A DNA stretch of 64,000 nucleotides from positions 9,734,001-9,798,000 of the forward strand of contig OZ176051.1 of NCBI GenBank assembly GCA_964247055.1. The letters run 5' to 3'. Source of the stretch: Paragordius varius. Lineage: Eukaryota > Nematomorpha. A program made the translations under genes and the position numbers. Every line of letters starts with the position of its first letter. Position 1 is the first letter of the stretch. The notes under the pieces were generated by a model that saw only the letters and a program-made list of their open reading frames with translations, searched no databases and was not told where the DNA came from. Below are positions 42,280-54,111 of the stretch, piece after piece.

Positions 42280-43449
42280 CATCCAAAAGCAATGAGCTCA
42301 GTTTAGTTGCCATGAATGGTAGTTAATTTTTACTATATATATGTAAAAATTACGATATACGGTCATTACAGTAAAATACTAAATATATCTTGTTACATAG
42401 GTGTCCCTGGAGAAAAAAGTTTGACATTGTTTTACATTGATAGCTACAAACTTTGTACTCAAAATTCCGGCAAACGCTTCATTAGACCCAGAAAGTATGA
42501 AAATTTTTAAAATCTTTTTAGCACCAATAAAAAGGTTTGACAAGGAATCGAATAAGATATTTTATGATGAGATCTATCACGTGGCATCCTATTTAATTAA
42601 TCAAACTGAGGACTGTCTTTACATCAATATTAATATCCCAAACACAGGTATAATGATTTTAATTAACTTACATCTGCACCTATAACATGTTTAAATGACT
42701 TATGAAACGATTTTTATTTTGAGTTTTTCTCCTAGATCCCCCCAATTTTAGTTAAAATTAAATTATTATTATTTACTATACAGTATGTGACTTGATATTG
42801 ATATTAACTGACTGGCCATTAATAGGTCCACAATATATTCCTATTTTAGTGGACTGTGATAAATCAATATTAATTATTTTATAGTTGTGAACAAAGGTAA
42901 TTGCTTTGATCGCAAAGTACCAAACTATTGTACTCAAAAAATTGATGTGTGGCTCAATGATTCAATAAATCTTATCGTTGATTACGAGTTGCCCGAAAAA
43001 TTTTATAATTATTGTTCGGCGGTTGTAGATCTGTTTGGTATTCAAAGAAAGTTTGGTTCAATAAATTCCATACCGGTAAAATATTATAATAATGCAATAT
43101 TTATTAATTAATTAATTAATATGAAGAATAAGATATACAGTAGTAGGCATTTTAATAGTTGCTTATTTCACACTATAGTTGGGAAATTTGCAACACAATC
43201 GTGTATGGTAAAAAGAAATAAATGTAAATTGTTCATACCACATTTTGTCGTTTTTTCCATACACTACTGTGTTGCAAAATGCTTAACTATAACAGTGTAA
43301 AATAAGCAGCCATTAAAATGCATACTGTATTTGTTTAGGAGGCCCGATTGTTTGTGGAACATTTACAGCCAAGCTCATACTTGTTGCAAGTGGTTAATCG
43401 TCTTAGAGATTTGTTTTGCCAAATATATGCGGAATTTATCTGTAATTAG
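42280..43449 (+). CDS. Micro-exon gene, C-terminal block A
   Basis: Exons 42280-42318 (SKSNELSLVAMN), 42444-42647, 42885-43075 and 43339-43449. The first two are phase 1 at both ends, the third enters in phase 1 and leaves in phase 0, and the last reads in phase 0 to TAG. Exon 42444-42647 has alternating hydrophobic residues (FVLKIPANASLDPES) and sequons NAS and NQT. Exon 42885 is cysteine-containing (GNCFDRKVPNYCTQKIDVWL) with sequon NDS. The end reads RLRDLFCQIYAEFICN. An optional 18-bp exon (42401-42418, GVPGEK) precedes 42444 by only 25 bp. The block may end the gene that starts at 24927, or be the surviving end of a neighbouring paralogue. No domain is recognised. The acceptor of the last exon sits 10 bp after a MITE. 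Confidence 0.6.
43138..43327. repeat. Tc1/mariner-type MITE M4, copy 2
   Basis: Ends CAGTAGTAGGCATTTTAATA and the complement of CAGTATGCATTTTAATGG, flanked by TA on both sides. The arms continue through TTATAGTTGGG-like and GCAACACA(A/G)T(C/A)GTGTATGG sequence, giving an almost complete hairpin. Confidence 0.8.
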
Positions 43450-44092
43450 TTATTTACTTATATATTATGCCCCTTTCAGTCGTATTTTCACACTTAAACT
43501 AATATAAATGTAATCATAACCCAATAAAATACTTGACGTATATACGAAACACAAACCTTTGTCGTTATCACCTAATCTATTTTATATGTATGATAAAATT
43601 AATTTTGCTTATAACATGTTCAATAATCAAACAGTGCATTTTTTCCACCGTTTTTAAATTCAAATTTTTTAAAGAATACATGGAATTAGAGATGTAATCC
43701 CCTTTTAACCAATTATACTGAAATGGCTGATAACAAAACATAAATGATTATCATAATATATGATTAGAGAGTTAAAAGCAACAGGACAATGAATATCAAA
43801 ATAATAAATGTGGTTAAAAAAGAAAAAAATATTTTGGTTTATAAGTTATTAAGTAAAATCAAATATCGCATTTTTTTCGCGCATGGTATTGAATAAAATT
43901 TAGTATGATAGATAAAAATGCGTCAACCAAATTTATTTTCATATAATCAAACAATTTTACAAAAATTATCAACAAAGGGTCCTCGAAGAATTTACAAGGT
44001 TCTAACCAAAAAATTGTACTTTGGCGTCAAACTTAAATTATAAAAACTAGTTTTATGCGGTATTGATTTTTATTTTAACTATCTTGGATTTA

Positions 44093-44094
<2 letters not shown>

Positions 44095-44132
<38 letters not shown>
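44095..44132. repeat. (TA)n microsatellite
   Basis: About 19 TA units directly before the hAT-like element that starts at 44135. Confidence 0.9.
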
Positions 44133-44134
<2 letters not shown>

Positions 44135-44403
44135 CAGGGGTATCCAACACAAATGGTTTAGCGGGCCGCATTTCGGATCAAAAAATCCGACGGTCCGCAT
44201 TCGAAAAATATATGGGCATCCACGGATATTTTATTGGATTTTATCTATAAGAATGTAAACACTACGCATCATATTAACCATTTTTGCTGGTTCAGTGCCA
44301 AATTTATGAAAAATTTATACAAAAAATTTGTTTTTTTACATAAATTTTTTATATTTTGCATTCAAATTTTATCGCAGGCTGGGCCGTATGTTAGCTGCCC
44401 CTG
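44135..44403. repeat. hAT-like MITE M2 with 8-bp flanking repeat
   Basis: Left CAGGGGTATCCAACACAAAT with GCGGGCCGCA, right AGCTGCCCCTG with a GGGCCG stretch. ATATATAA flanks it on both sides, an 8-bp duplication as expected for hAT, although the site is low-complexity. Confidence 0.75.
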
Positions 44404-45114
44404 ATATATAATTTACCCCTATTATATTGCGCCAAAAATGATTTAGGCCTTACATAAATTTTTTTGATAATTTGCATCAAAGCGGAAGTATAGCGTCTTA
44501 TTTTTTTACATACTATTTCTATGCAATCCGATGCAAAAAAACAGTTTATATTCTAGCTTTTTTGATAATAATCAAATATTTTCACCTGGAATTTGGAATA
44601 AATATTTGCTTATATGCCATAAATCCCCAATTTTGGGCATATAACTCCTTGAATTGAAAACTATGCAGATAGTACTTTTTTGCATCGAATTGTATAGAAG
44701 AGTATGTATATAATTCACTATTCAAGTATAAAAATTTACGCCTACTTCGATTTAAATGCAAATTTCGAAAAAAATAGATAATTCATTTTAAACGCTATAA
44801 ATTATAAATTTCATACAAATAAATAATATTAAGGTAGTAAAATGGCAATCAACAATGTTTTTACTGTTCAAATTAGACGCCAAAGTCAATTTTTTTGGCT
44901 TAAATTCGGGTGAGTATTTCTGGTACTCTCTAAAAATTTATCATGTTTATCGATAATGTATTTAAGATCTCTAAGTTAGGTATAAACAAATTTAAAATAA
45001 TTTGTTTTTAATATATACCCGGACTAAATATCATTTGATAGCTTTTAGTTGTATTGTAATTAAACAATTTTTTGGTGAAAATTTAATTTTTCTTATCATA
45101 TATATTACATATAG

Positions 45115-45953
45115 TTGATGAAGATACTTTGCACGGTAATGATATATTTTTTTAGTAACATTGTGTAACCTAAGCTCATTCATTTATTATGTAAATTTAA
45201 TATTTTAGATTCGAAAAAAATAAATAATAAATTGTACGACGTGTCATACTTAAGTCAAATACATGTTTTTCTGTATTTAGAAACCGACAACATCATTCAG
45301 GACGATTACGTATGTGTGCATAATGAAACATTAGAAATATGCACAGCCTATTTGGAGTATTATCCAAATGTAGCCTATACTATTTTTGTTCAAGACAAAG
45401 AAATGAATATTATTTATGGAAGTAATGTCCATAAAAATCCTGTAAGTTTTGTTCTCATTTTTTACACAAACAAACTAAAATATTCCCATGTTGTGATTGC
45501 AATTGTTAAATCCGTGAAAGAATGATAAACAAAAATTAAATAAAAAATTAACTGAAAATTAATATTTATAAAATGAATAAATTATATGTGAAACCCTTTG
45601 TAAATATTAAGTGCATACAAGTTATGTACTTGTTAGCACTCATCAGTAGGACACAACTATTTGACATGGGGTTCTCGCATAACATTGTAATTTTGGTATA
45701 AATGCAGTCGGTCATACAAATATTAAATTAAACATATTTGAACGTAACTAAATTGATTTCGTTTGTCATTATTTCACACGAAACTGTTAACATAAAATCA
45801 TTTACCATTCCAATTCTATGTTGTAATTAGGGTTCCGAATGTCTTGAAGTTACTATAGATATCACAACTTTGGAGGTGGGACATGAATATATGGTGGGAT
45901 ATAAACCACATATATGCCCAACCAGAATGGGAACTTTAGTTTTTAACATATAA
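45115..45953 (+). CDS. Micro-exon gene, C-terminal block B
   Basis: Exons 45115-45135 (21 bp, VDEDTLH, phase 1 at both ends), 45209-45441 (phase 1 to phase 0, strong GTAAGT donor) and 45831-45953 (phase 0 to TAA). The phase series is the same as in block A (42280-43449), although the peptides are hard to align. The middle exon has YLSQIHVFLYLETDNI, cysteines in CVHNETLEICTAYLEYY and a sequon NET. The last exon reads GSECLEVTIDITTLEVGHEY and ends MGTLVFNI. No start codon or signal peptide belonging to this block alone was found. It is either an alternative 3' end of the locus or a tandem paralogue whose first exons I cannot see. Confidence 0.55.
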
Positions 45954-48399
45954 TAATATATATGCTATACACATATTGTTAATTATTTAAAACTTAACGA
46001 TTGCTCTTATCAAACAAATGTCCAATCACTTTAATAGCTTAATATCTGGGATCAATCACATATAATAAATATTGGCATCTATTTACTTACTTTTATTTAA
46101 GGGAATGTTGAAAAACCAATTTAAGTAAAAAGCCATGTTTTTATGTACTAATTTACTAAATAACGCTAATATATTTGCATATTTTGTGTGTGAAAAAAAC
46201 TATAATCGGAAATATCGTTGATTCCATAGATTAATCCAATTTTTATGTTTTGATAGCCCAAGGATGGTTATATGGTTGGCGTATATAACCCAGAAATAAG
46301 TGTTCGATTATAATGGATAAATGATTTTTATTATTACCATATCTTATATTAATAGCGAGATATCGAACGTTATTTATAGGGGAGCTCAATCCAGCCTAAA
46401 AAGTTTGTTTTGTTTGACTGTAAATACCTAAAAATACTATGGATTTGTAATAGTCACTCAATTTTGATAATAAGTGTTAAAAAATGTCTTTGAAAAAAAC
46501 TAATTATGTCTAATACAAAAAACCCTCTATGTTTGGTTTATTCGTAAAAACTAAAAACTTATTGATTGGAATCTGAACATTTTTAGTTAATTGCAGATAA
46601 TTTAGGGCCTGTCTGATAAATAATTATACGAGGTGGGAGGTAAAAAAAGTGTCCTACTATCATCGGTGAAATTGTAAAAAATTTTCCACTTTTAGATAGC
46701 TAAACATGTTATTCGGAAATTTGTTACAAGGCCAACAGTTAACTTGCATTTATATGCACAAAAATCGGATGGTAAAAAGATATCCTAATAAAATATCCAA
46801 AGTATCAGGATTTTTATACTTTTGATTTTGGTGCTTACAAGAGAATTTTTTTGAATTTTTGTGGTAATTTTTGTCTATAACAATCTAATTAACGCAGATT
46901 TTTGATATTTTTTTTAAAGTTAACAAATTTTTTTTTTGGTAAAATTAAATGCTATATATGATAAATTATGACATCATTAAGGATAATTTTTAAACATACC
47001 TAATTTTGAAGCGTATTTTATGGTATTTTAGCAAGCAATATTAGTATAATAACGCTTTTATATATATTTATTAAACTTTTTAACATAAATTACTAATGAA
47101 TATCTTCACAAAATTTTAAAAAAGTTAGTATGCGTAAAATTTGGGTAAAATTTTGTTAAAAATTTATATTTATTTTGAGATTTTTAGAGGTATTTACCAC
47201 AAAAGGAAACTTTTTTATGATATTTGCAAGCCTCAAAACCAAATAAAAAGTATGGCATATCAGTGGTTTTTATTACGATATTATAGATGGAATCATAAGT
47301 TGTAAAAAATAAAATATAATGAATTACATATGTTTGACATTTTTGGAGGTATTGAGAGCGAGTGTTTCGAATAAAACGTAATATAGTCCAGATTGGGTGA
47401 TATATATTTTTGTACTCACAGTCCACAAAACATCAAGATTTACATTAAAAATCGAGTTATTATTTTATATGTCACAATATTACATAAGTAAAGCTTTTTA
47501 AATGGATTAAATACATTAAATATTTGATGATAAATTTGATTATAATAGGCCTAAGGTCGAAGCTTAATTGCTTATAATTTGTATTGATTTAACACTTCAT
47601 TAATTTTTCTAATTCGTATTCAAGATCGGTTTAAAAATAAAATTTAAAAAAGAATAAGATATGGAGCGAAATCAATCTTTCATAATCTTTTAAGGATATT
47701 CTGTAGGTTAATTTTTATGTTTTAAAGATATTAAATTAACAAAATAAATATGTTGTCATATTTCAATCATGAGACTAAAATAAACGACCACAATATACTA
47801 ATTATTTTAATTTTTGTTTATTTCGTTGGCATTTGGAATGATATATGCAGATTGGTATACATTGTTAAAAATCAATGAGTTAGTTCATAAAAAATTTAAG
47901 TCTATTTATAATTACGGCTTTCGTTTCTACAAATTTTAAATGAATGATAATTTTTACCTTCAAGCACTTATAGAGCCTTACGAAAACAAGGATAATTATT
48001 CAATATATAGAACAATTTAAGGACCTTATAACCTTTGAATGATTAATGGTATTAATAAACAAAATAGATAAAATAATTAATAAATTGCAAAAAAAATCAT
48101 CTTTTAAGTAAATGATATTATATAATTTCACTAAGATATTTTCCCAAAATTTGCGTGTTAGTTTTAATTAGAGATATTGGGCAAACCTTGGCACTCATTT
48201 AGCTTTATAGTTGTGTACCCCACTAGATTTTAGAAAATATTGGACCAAATTCAAAAATACCCATTCTTTAGCCATAGAGGCGGATGAGTCAATTTTTTTT
48301 TAAAATCATGTAAAATTGTGAAAAATTTTTATTTTAATATTTTTCGCCGCCATTTTTTGTCGCTAATATAATACACAAATATATAATATAATTACTGGA
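45954..48399. other. Intergenic, dispersed repeat remnants
   Basis: A segment around 46620-46870 resembles dispersed sequence near 30380-30480, 38380 and 55760 (for example CAGGATTTTTATACTTTTG with GATTTTGGTGC). An open frame on the minus strand at 47184-47426 is unfamiliar. I see no supportable gene. Confidence 0.4.
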
Positions 48400-49179
48400 T
48401 ACGGTTTCTTGAAAATTTTTGAATTAGTTGTTTGAGCCGGGTTGATTTCTATTACTTTTGTTGTTTTAAAGTTAATTTTTATTCCGTATTTATCCTTTTC
48501 AATTGTAAAAAATTACAGAAATCTCTATACAGTCCTCAAATATAACTGTCACCTGCGTAATGAGTAAATGTAAGCAAGTTTTCTCCTATGTTGATGTTTA
48601 AAGTTTATGACATATTTCTTAGTATGCGAGATAGGCGTTAAAAGAATTGAAGATAGAACGCAGCCTTGGCGTAACCTGACTTGCACCTGACATGAATCTA
48701 CCGTGAGGTGCAGATCCTACAGCAGTGGAATTTAATTAAAAATATTATTGATTAGATGAGTTCTCCGAGTTGTTTTAGGGGTGTTTGTAATTTATTGTGA
48801 TGTATGGAATCAAAAGCTTTGGAAAAATCAGCCACATGTGCAGTTCTTTGTTTGCATATTATTACTCGGCATCCTCTTCCTTTTCGATAACCAGCCTGAA
48901 TCGTGGATATCTCAGGATCAAGAACATTTAGTCAAACCTGTATTAGGAAAACTTTGGACACCTGGTTATGAGCGATGAAAATCAGATTAAAACCGTGAAC
49001 TGTTGTATGTATTTGGGGAGTATTATAAACAATGACAACAACTTTACTCCAGAAGTAAATTGTAATTTCCATTGCAAAAGCAGTTGCATTCAAACAAAAC
49101 AAGATTTGGACGTCGAACGAAATTAAAAACCAAAATCAGATTAAAGGCAACAATATTCCCTACATACTACATGGGTGCG

Positions 49180-49441
49180 TATAATGTATCGAATATAACG
49201 AATCGGTGATGACAAAACAAAACAATGATAATTTATTAAGAATTTAGATATATTTATACTTTTTGATTAATGATAATTTTAACATGCATGTGCGTCACAA
49301 TTATAAGAAATGTCTTTTATTCTACGAATATATATATAAGAATTCCACGAATAATGACGCACAAACATACACGTGCGATTAATATAAAAATATATGTAAT
49401 AAAATATAATGATGCAACGTTGTAGTATCCACTACATAACA
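49180..49441 (-). repeat. LTR of the Ty3/gypsy element (3' side of the element)
   Basis: 262 bp, appears identical to the copy at 53200-53461. On the minus strand it begins TGTTATGTAGTGG. The outer flank is GTGCG. Confidence 0.9.
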
Positions 49442-52400
49442 TTCTCTTCCTCCTCTACAAAACGCTTCGGCGGTTTTCGAACTCGGTCTGGATACCGCCT
49501 GGGGGCCTCCCCCTGCTCAACATCCGATCTCAGTTGATCGGCATGTTTTCGCATCTCTTTTCCATCTTCATCCTTTACTTCATAGGATAACGGCCCCGTC
49601 CTTACTTCTACCGTACCCGGTCGCCATCCTCTTGATGTCTCGTTCTTTATAAAAACTGACTGATCCGGTGTGAATTCTCTTAAGGGTCTCGGTGGCGTAC
49701 TTTCTTTAGGCGTTTCTTTATCTTGCAACCAATTCAACGGTGTGTTGATGTTTCTCTTCAAAAACAACGATGCGGGGGTCGTCTTAATGCCATGAATTAC
49801 GATAGGCCAATAAAACATTATTTAAAGCCTCTTGACTCTTCACTCCAGGCATCATCGTGGAACGGAATCTCGACTTCAACGTATAAATTACTCTTTCTAC
49901 CAAACCATTTGTCCTTGGGTGGTAGGGAGCCGACGTCACATGCTTAATGTTCCAGTTTGTCATCTTATCCCGAAAATTGAACGATTTGAAATACGTAGCA
50001 TTATCAGATACTAGCATTCTTGGAAAACCAAAAGATGAAAACCATTTCTCCAATTGTTTCAGTATCACATCAGATGTAATACTGCTCAGTATCTCCACCT
50101 CCACCCATCTTGAGAACGCGTCAATCACAACCAACCAATATTTACCACACATGGGACCCGCGATGTCCACATGGAGTCTTTCCCATATTCCCACATTGAA
50201 GTTCCATTTATATACCGGATTCTCAGCCACGTTCGCTCTGTTCCTCTGACAACACTGACAGTCGTGTACTAACTTTTCAATGTCTTTATCCATTCCGGGC
50301 CAAAACACCAACGATCTAGCTGTGTTTTTCATAGCAACGATACCCGGATGTCCAACATGAAACCAAGCCAAAATTCGTCTTCGTGCAGCTGTTGGGATAA
50401 CCAACCGATCACCAACATATACGAAACCATCGGCTTGTTTGAGATCATTTCTAACGGGTTTGAATGCGGATAATTCCGGTGTTGACCAATCATTATTTTT
50501 AAGTGCCATACGTAGTCGTTTTAACAGTTTATCCTCCAAACAATCTTTTTTGATTTGCGTTTTATTTAAATTTAAATCCACGAATGCGATTTGTCGGATT
50601 TTTTCGGCCACATGTTCATCATCATCGTCTACGGATGTCTGACTCTTTTCGGGAAGTCTTGAAAACACATCGGCCATGTTTGTCGATCCCGCAATATATT
50701 TCATATCAAAATCATACGCGGCGGCCTTGTAGATCCATCTTAACAATTTACAGTTTTTAATATCACTTAACTTCCGATTGTTTCCGAATAAATGAACCAA
50801 CGGCTTATGATCTGACCAGACCTCACATTTCTGTCCATAAATATAATAATGGAATTTTTCTAAACCAAATAACAAAGCCTTGGTTTCCAATTCAATCACA
50901 GAATAATTTTTCTCTGCATTCTGGCATTTTCTTGATGCGAATGCAATTGGTACCATTCTGTTATTTTCCATTTGCAGAAGTACCGCTCCAAAGCCTTTTG
51001 TAGACGCATCCACTTGTATTATTGTTTTATTATTTATGTTATAAGTGGCCAGTAAAGATTCTCTTTATATTAAGTTTTTTGCTTGCTTGAATTCATTTTG
51101 ATGTTCTTGTGACCATCTCCATTCCTTTTTGGATCCTGTTAGTGCATGTAGATTACTAACTTTGACATGTAAACCAGGAATAAAACGTTCATAAAAATTG
51201 AGCAATCCCAAAAATGATCTTAACTCAGTTTTATTCGTGGGTGTTGCACATTTAGCAATGGCGTCGAGCTTATCTTGTACAGGACGGATTCCCTGTTTTG
51301 ATAACTCAAACCCCAAAAATTTTATATTCTTCTGATACAGCTTTAATTTATCTTTTCTTAGTGTAAACCCGCATTGTTGTAACTTTGCTAAGGTCTCGCT
51401 CAGATTTCTATCGTGTTCCTCTTTCGTTTTACCAACAATCAAAACATCGTCGAGATAAGCCATTGTGCCCCTGCAATCTTTGAGTACCTCATCCATTATT
51501 CTCTGGAAAAGCATGGGAGAAACCTTCAATCCAAATGGTAGGCGATTAAATTGGAAATATCCCATCGGGGTAGTAATAACTAAATATTTTTTACTTTCCA
51601 CATCCACCGGAATTTGAAGGTATGCGTCCTTTAAATCAATGGACGAGAACCATGTGGATCCCGCACATTTAGACGCGATCGTGTCAAATGTCGGGATAAT
51701 CTGAGATATGTTCTCCATCAAAGAATTGATAGTTACCCGGAAATCAGCGCACACCCTAATTTCCCCATTAGTTTTTACGACGTTAACCGTAGGAGTCGCC
51801 CATTCCACATGGTGTTGTGTTGGATCTACGGGACTCACTATTCCCAGGTCTATCAGTCTCTGTATTTCCATCTCTACTTTACTCTGTAGTGCCAATGGAA
51901 TTCGCCGTGCAGCGCAGACTTTTGGTATTGCATCTGATCGGACATACAATTTGACAGGATCACCGTTGTAACAACCCAATTTCCCGTTAAAGAGTTTTGG
52001 AAATCGCTTGAATACATTGTCATGACCATTATTATTATTAGATGTTATTTGATTAACACTCACGTTATCCGGTAAGGTCATGCCACAACCAATGATCCAC
52101 GGCAGCCCAAATATGGGAGATAGCTCTTCTTCCGTCACAAAACATTCTAATTTCTTCGTAATATTTCCCATTGTTACATTGACAACTGTTTTTCCCAAGA
52201 GTTTGATTGGGTTGTTTCCGTAGGAAGTTAATCTGGGAGCACTTTTTAGTAACGGTGCTCCCACCGTCTTCCAAACGTTTTTATTAATCAAAGAAGCAGC
52301 AGCTCCAGTATCAAAAACCATACTGACAGCTTGGCCATTAATCATAGCGCAAATGTTCGCTTGTGTGCCCCATTTATTATAATTAGCGTTTATATTATCA

Positions 52401-53199
52401 CTATATCGTTTCTTATGGCGACACATTGCCTGAAAATGATTTTTTTTATTACAATTGTGGCATATTTTTCCGAACGCGGGACATTGTTTTGGTATATGCG
52501 ATTTACCACATTTGCTACATCTCCGCTTCCATTTATTATTATTGCCATCATCATTTTTTTTATATTCCATATTATTACTCTTATGATTATTATTATTATT
52601 ATCATTCGACCGATTCTTTTGAATTTTGAGGATACTGCTTGACGACACATGGGAGGCAATATCGGCCCTTGCAAGTTCCTGAGCCAAGGCCATGTCGACA
52701 ATGGTGGTTAATGACACCGCCTTCCCATCACACTTTGCATCGGGGAATCGTGAATAAAGATCCACCTCCAATGATTGCAAGTTTAATCCAGCCACAAAAC
52801 TGTCTCTAATTCTCTCCTCCACCTCTGTTTGAAATTCAGCCTTTTCCGCCACACTCTTGACTCTTTGCAAAAATTCCGTGAATGTTTCTCCATCATTTCT
52901 CCGCAAACGAGCAAACTCAAACCTTGCAGCGAAGACAGACTTGGCAGGTGAGAAAAGTTTAAGACCAATGTCATGAATTTTAGACCAAGGAGCATCATCA
53001 ATTGATTCCGGAAAAATCATTGTTTCGATCTTATTAATTGTTTTAAGACCAGCTCCAGCCAAAAACAGTACTTTGATATTATCATCATTAATATCAACAT
53101 TTTTGGAGATCATAACTCTTTTGACATATCTGATATAGGTGGCAAAATCATAATTGTCATCGTATCCTTCGATTGAAATTTTTTCCATCGTCGCCAGAA

Positions 53200-53461
53200 T
53201 ATAATGTATCGAATATAACGAATCGGTGATGACAAAACAAAACAATGATAATTTATTAAGAATTTAGATATATTTATACTTTTTGATTAATGATAATTTT
53301 AACATGCATGTGCGTCACAATTATAAGAAATGTCTTTTATTCTACGAATATATATATAAGAATTCCACGAATAATGACGCACAAACATACACGTGCGATT
53401 AATATAAAAATATATGTAATAAAATATAATGATGCAACGTTGTAGTATCCACTACATAACA
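53200..53461 (-). repeat. LTR of the Ty3/gypsy element (5' side of the element)
   Basis: 262 bp, appears identical to the copy at 49180-49441, followed on the outside by GTGCG. Just inside it, on the minus strand, TGGCGACGATGG is a possible primer-binding site, which I could not match to a tRNA. Confidence 0.9.
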
Positions 53462-53815
53462 GTGCGAAAGCTGGACTCAAAAAAATATGTCGAAAGATTA
53501 ATTAATTTTTTTGAACTATGGGTTGGGATTGTGCAAACAAAATAATCAAAAATTATTAACTCCATTTTTTTTTAAAAAAATAATCCTGAAATGTCGCTGC
53601 TGGGCAGCCTAATACGCCAAAAACTATCCTATTTTAGCCACATTATGAGATTTAACTCACACTTGATAACTCACTTATGGAAAAAATCGAATGGTGCTTG
53701 TAAAAGAGGAAGAAAAAGAACTCGTTAGATGGATAACATCATCAAAGAAACAAACCAAACATTAGCCAAAATTCAAAAAATTTAATGTAAAATAAACTTT
53801 GGCTACTAATTTTTA

Positions 53816-54111
53816 ATTTATCAAAGATATACCAATCATGTCCTGCCGTTCGATTAATAAGGTGATTGGCCACCCAATGCTAATTAAATATGTAATAAAA
53901 CCAATTTATGATTTTGCTTCAACAGTGTCCACAAAAAAATAACCTTATAATATATATATATTATATCTGATAGAAAAATGCATCATGATTATCATGTACA
54001 AAAATGCCGGGATGGCGCGATAAAAAATATAAATATTTGCTATATTTGATTTAACCTAAAAATATTTTTTAAAAATGAATCTATATATTTATAAAAATGG
54101 AAAATGCTCGC
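53816..54111. other. Short intergenic stretch after the LINE
   Basis: Nothing recognised; AT-rich sequence with a short TA-rich palindrome near 53950. Confidence 0.35.

Larger units (their letters stand above)
43450..45114. other. Space between the two C-terminal blocks
   Basis: Apart from the TA run and the hAT-like element listed separately, I see no certain exon. A frame from ATG at 44842 reaches a strong GTGAGT donor at 44910, but its phase does not fit the next exon. Confidence 0.35.
49180..53461 (-). mobile_element. Ty3/gypsy LTR retrotransposon, young and nearly whole
   Basis: A 4.28-kb element on the minus strand with LTRs at both ends and a 5-bp target duplication GTGCG. The first part (roughly 53.2 to 51.1 kb) contains a gag-like region, a CCHC zinc knuckle, an aspartic-protease region and reverse transcriptase. 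The second part (roughly 51.0 to 49.4 kb) contains RNase H and integrase with its zinc-binding HHCC region and a basic tail. The order protease, RT, RNase H, integrase is that of Ty3/gypsy. The two LTRs look identical, so the insertion is recent. It looks almost complete, with about one or two breaks in the coding region. It lies inside the LINE listed above. Confidence 0.9.
48400..53815 (+). mobile_element. RTE-like LINE, 5' segment inverted, split by an LTR element
   Basis: The minus strand from about 48985 to 48420 encodes reverse-transcriptase motifs in order: QAGYRKGRGCR, ADFSKAFDSIHHNKL, a decayed catalytic box HYAGDS (YADD expected), and YGIKINFKTTKVIEINP. The plus strand then continues the same protein from YLGSIINNDNNFTPEV at about 49005 to ISIAKAVAFKQNKIWTSNEI. 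It reaches HGCESWTQ, where the LTR element interrupts it, and resumes after 53461. Further on come SYFSHIMRFNSHLITHL, GACKRGRKRTR and MDNIIKETNQT, then AATAAA at 53791. The order of motifs is that of RTE-type LINEs. The inverted 5' part followed by a direct 3' part is the known twin-priming signature. Several stops and frameshifts make it inactive. Confidence 0.75.

Noticed and set aside
44842-44909. Possible first exon of C-terminal block B with a strong GTGAGT donor
   Set aside because: It leaves in phase 2, while the next exon (45115) needs phase 1, and it has no signal peptide.
47184-47426. 80-codon minus-strand open frame (MDCEYKNIYHPIWTILR...)
   Set aside because: It lies in sequence that looks repetitive, with no splice context or family match.
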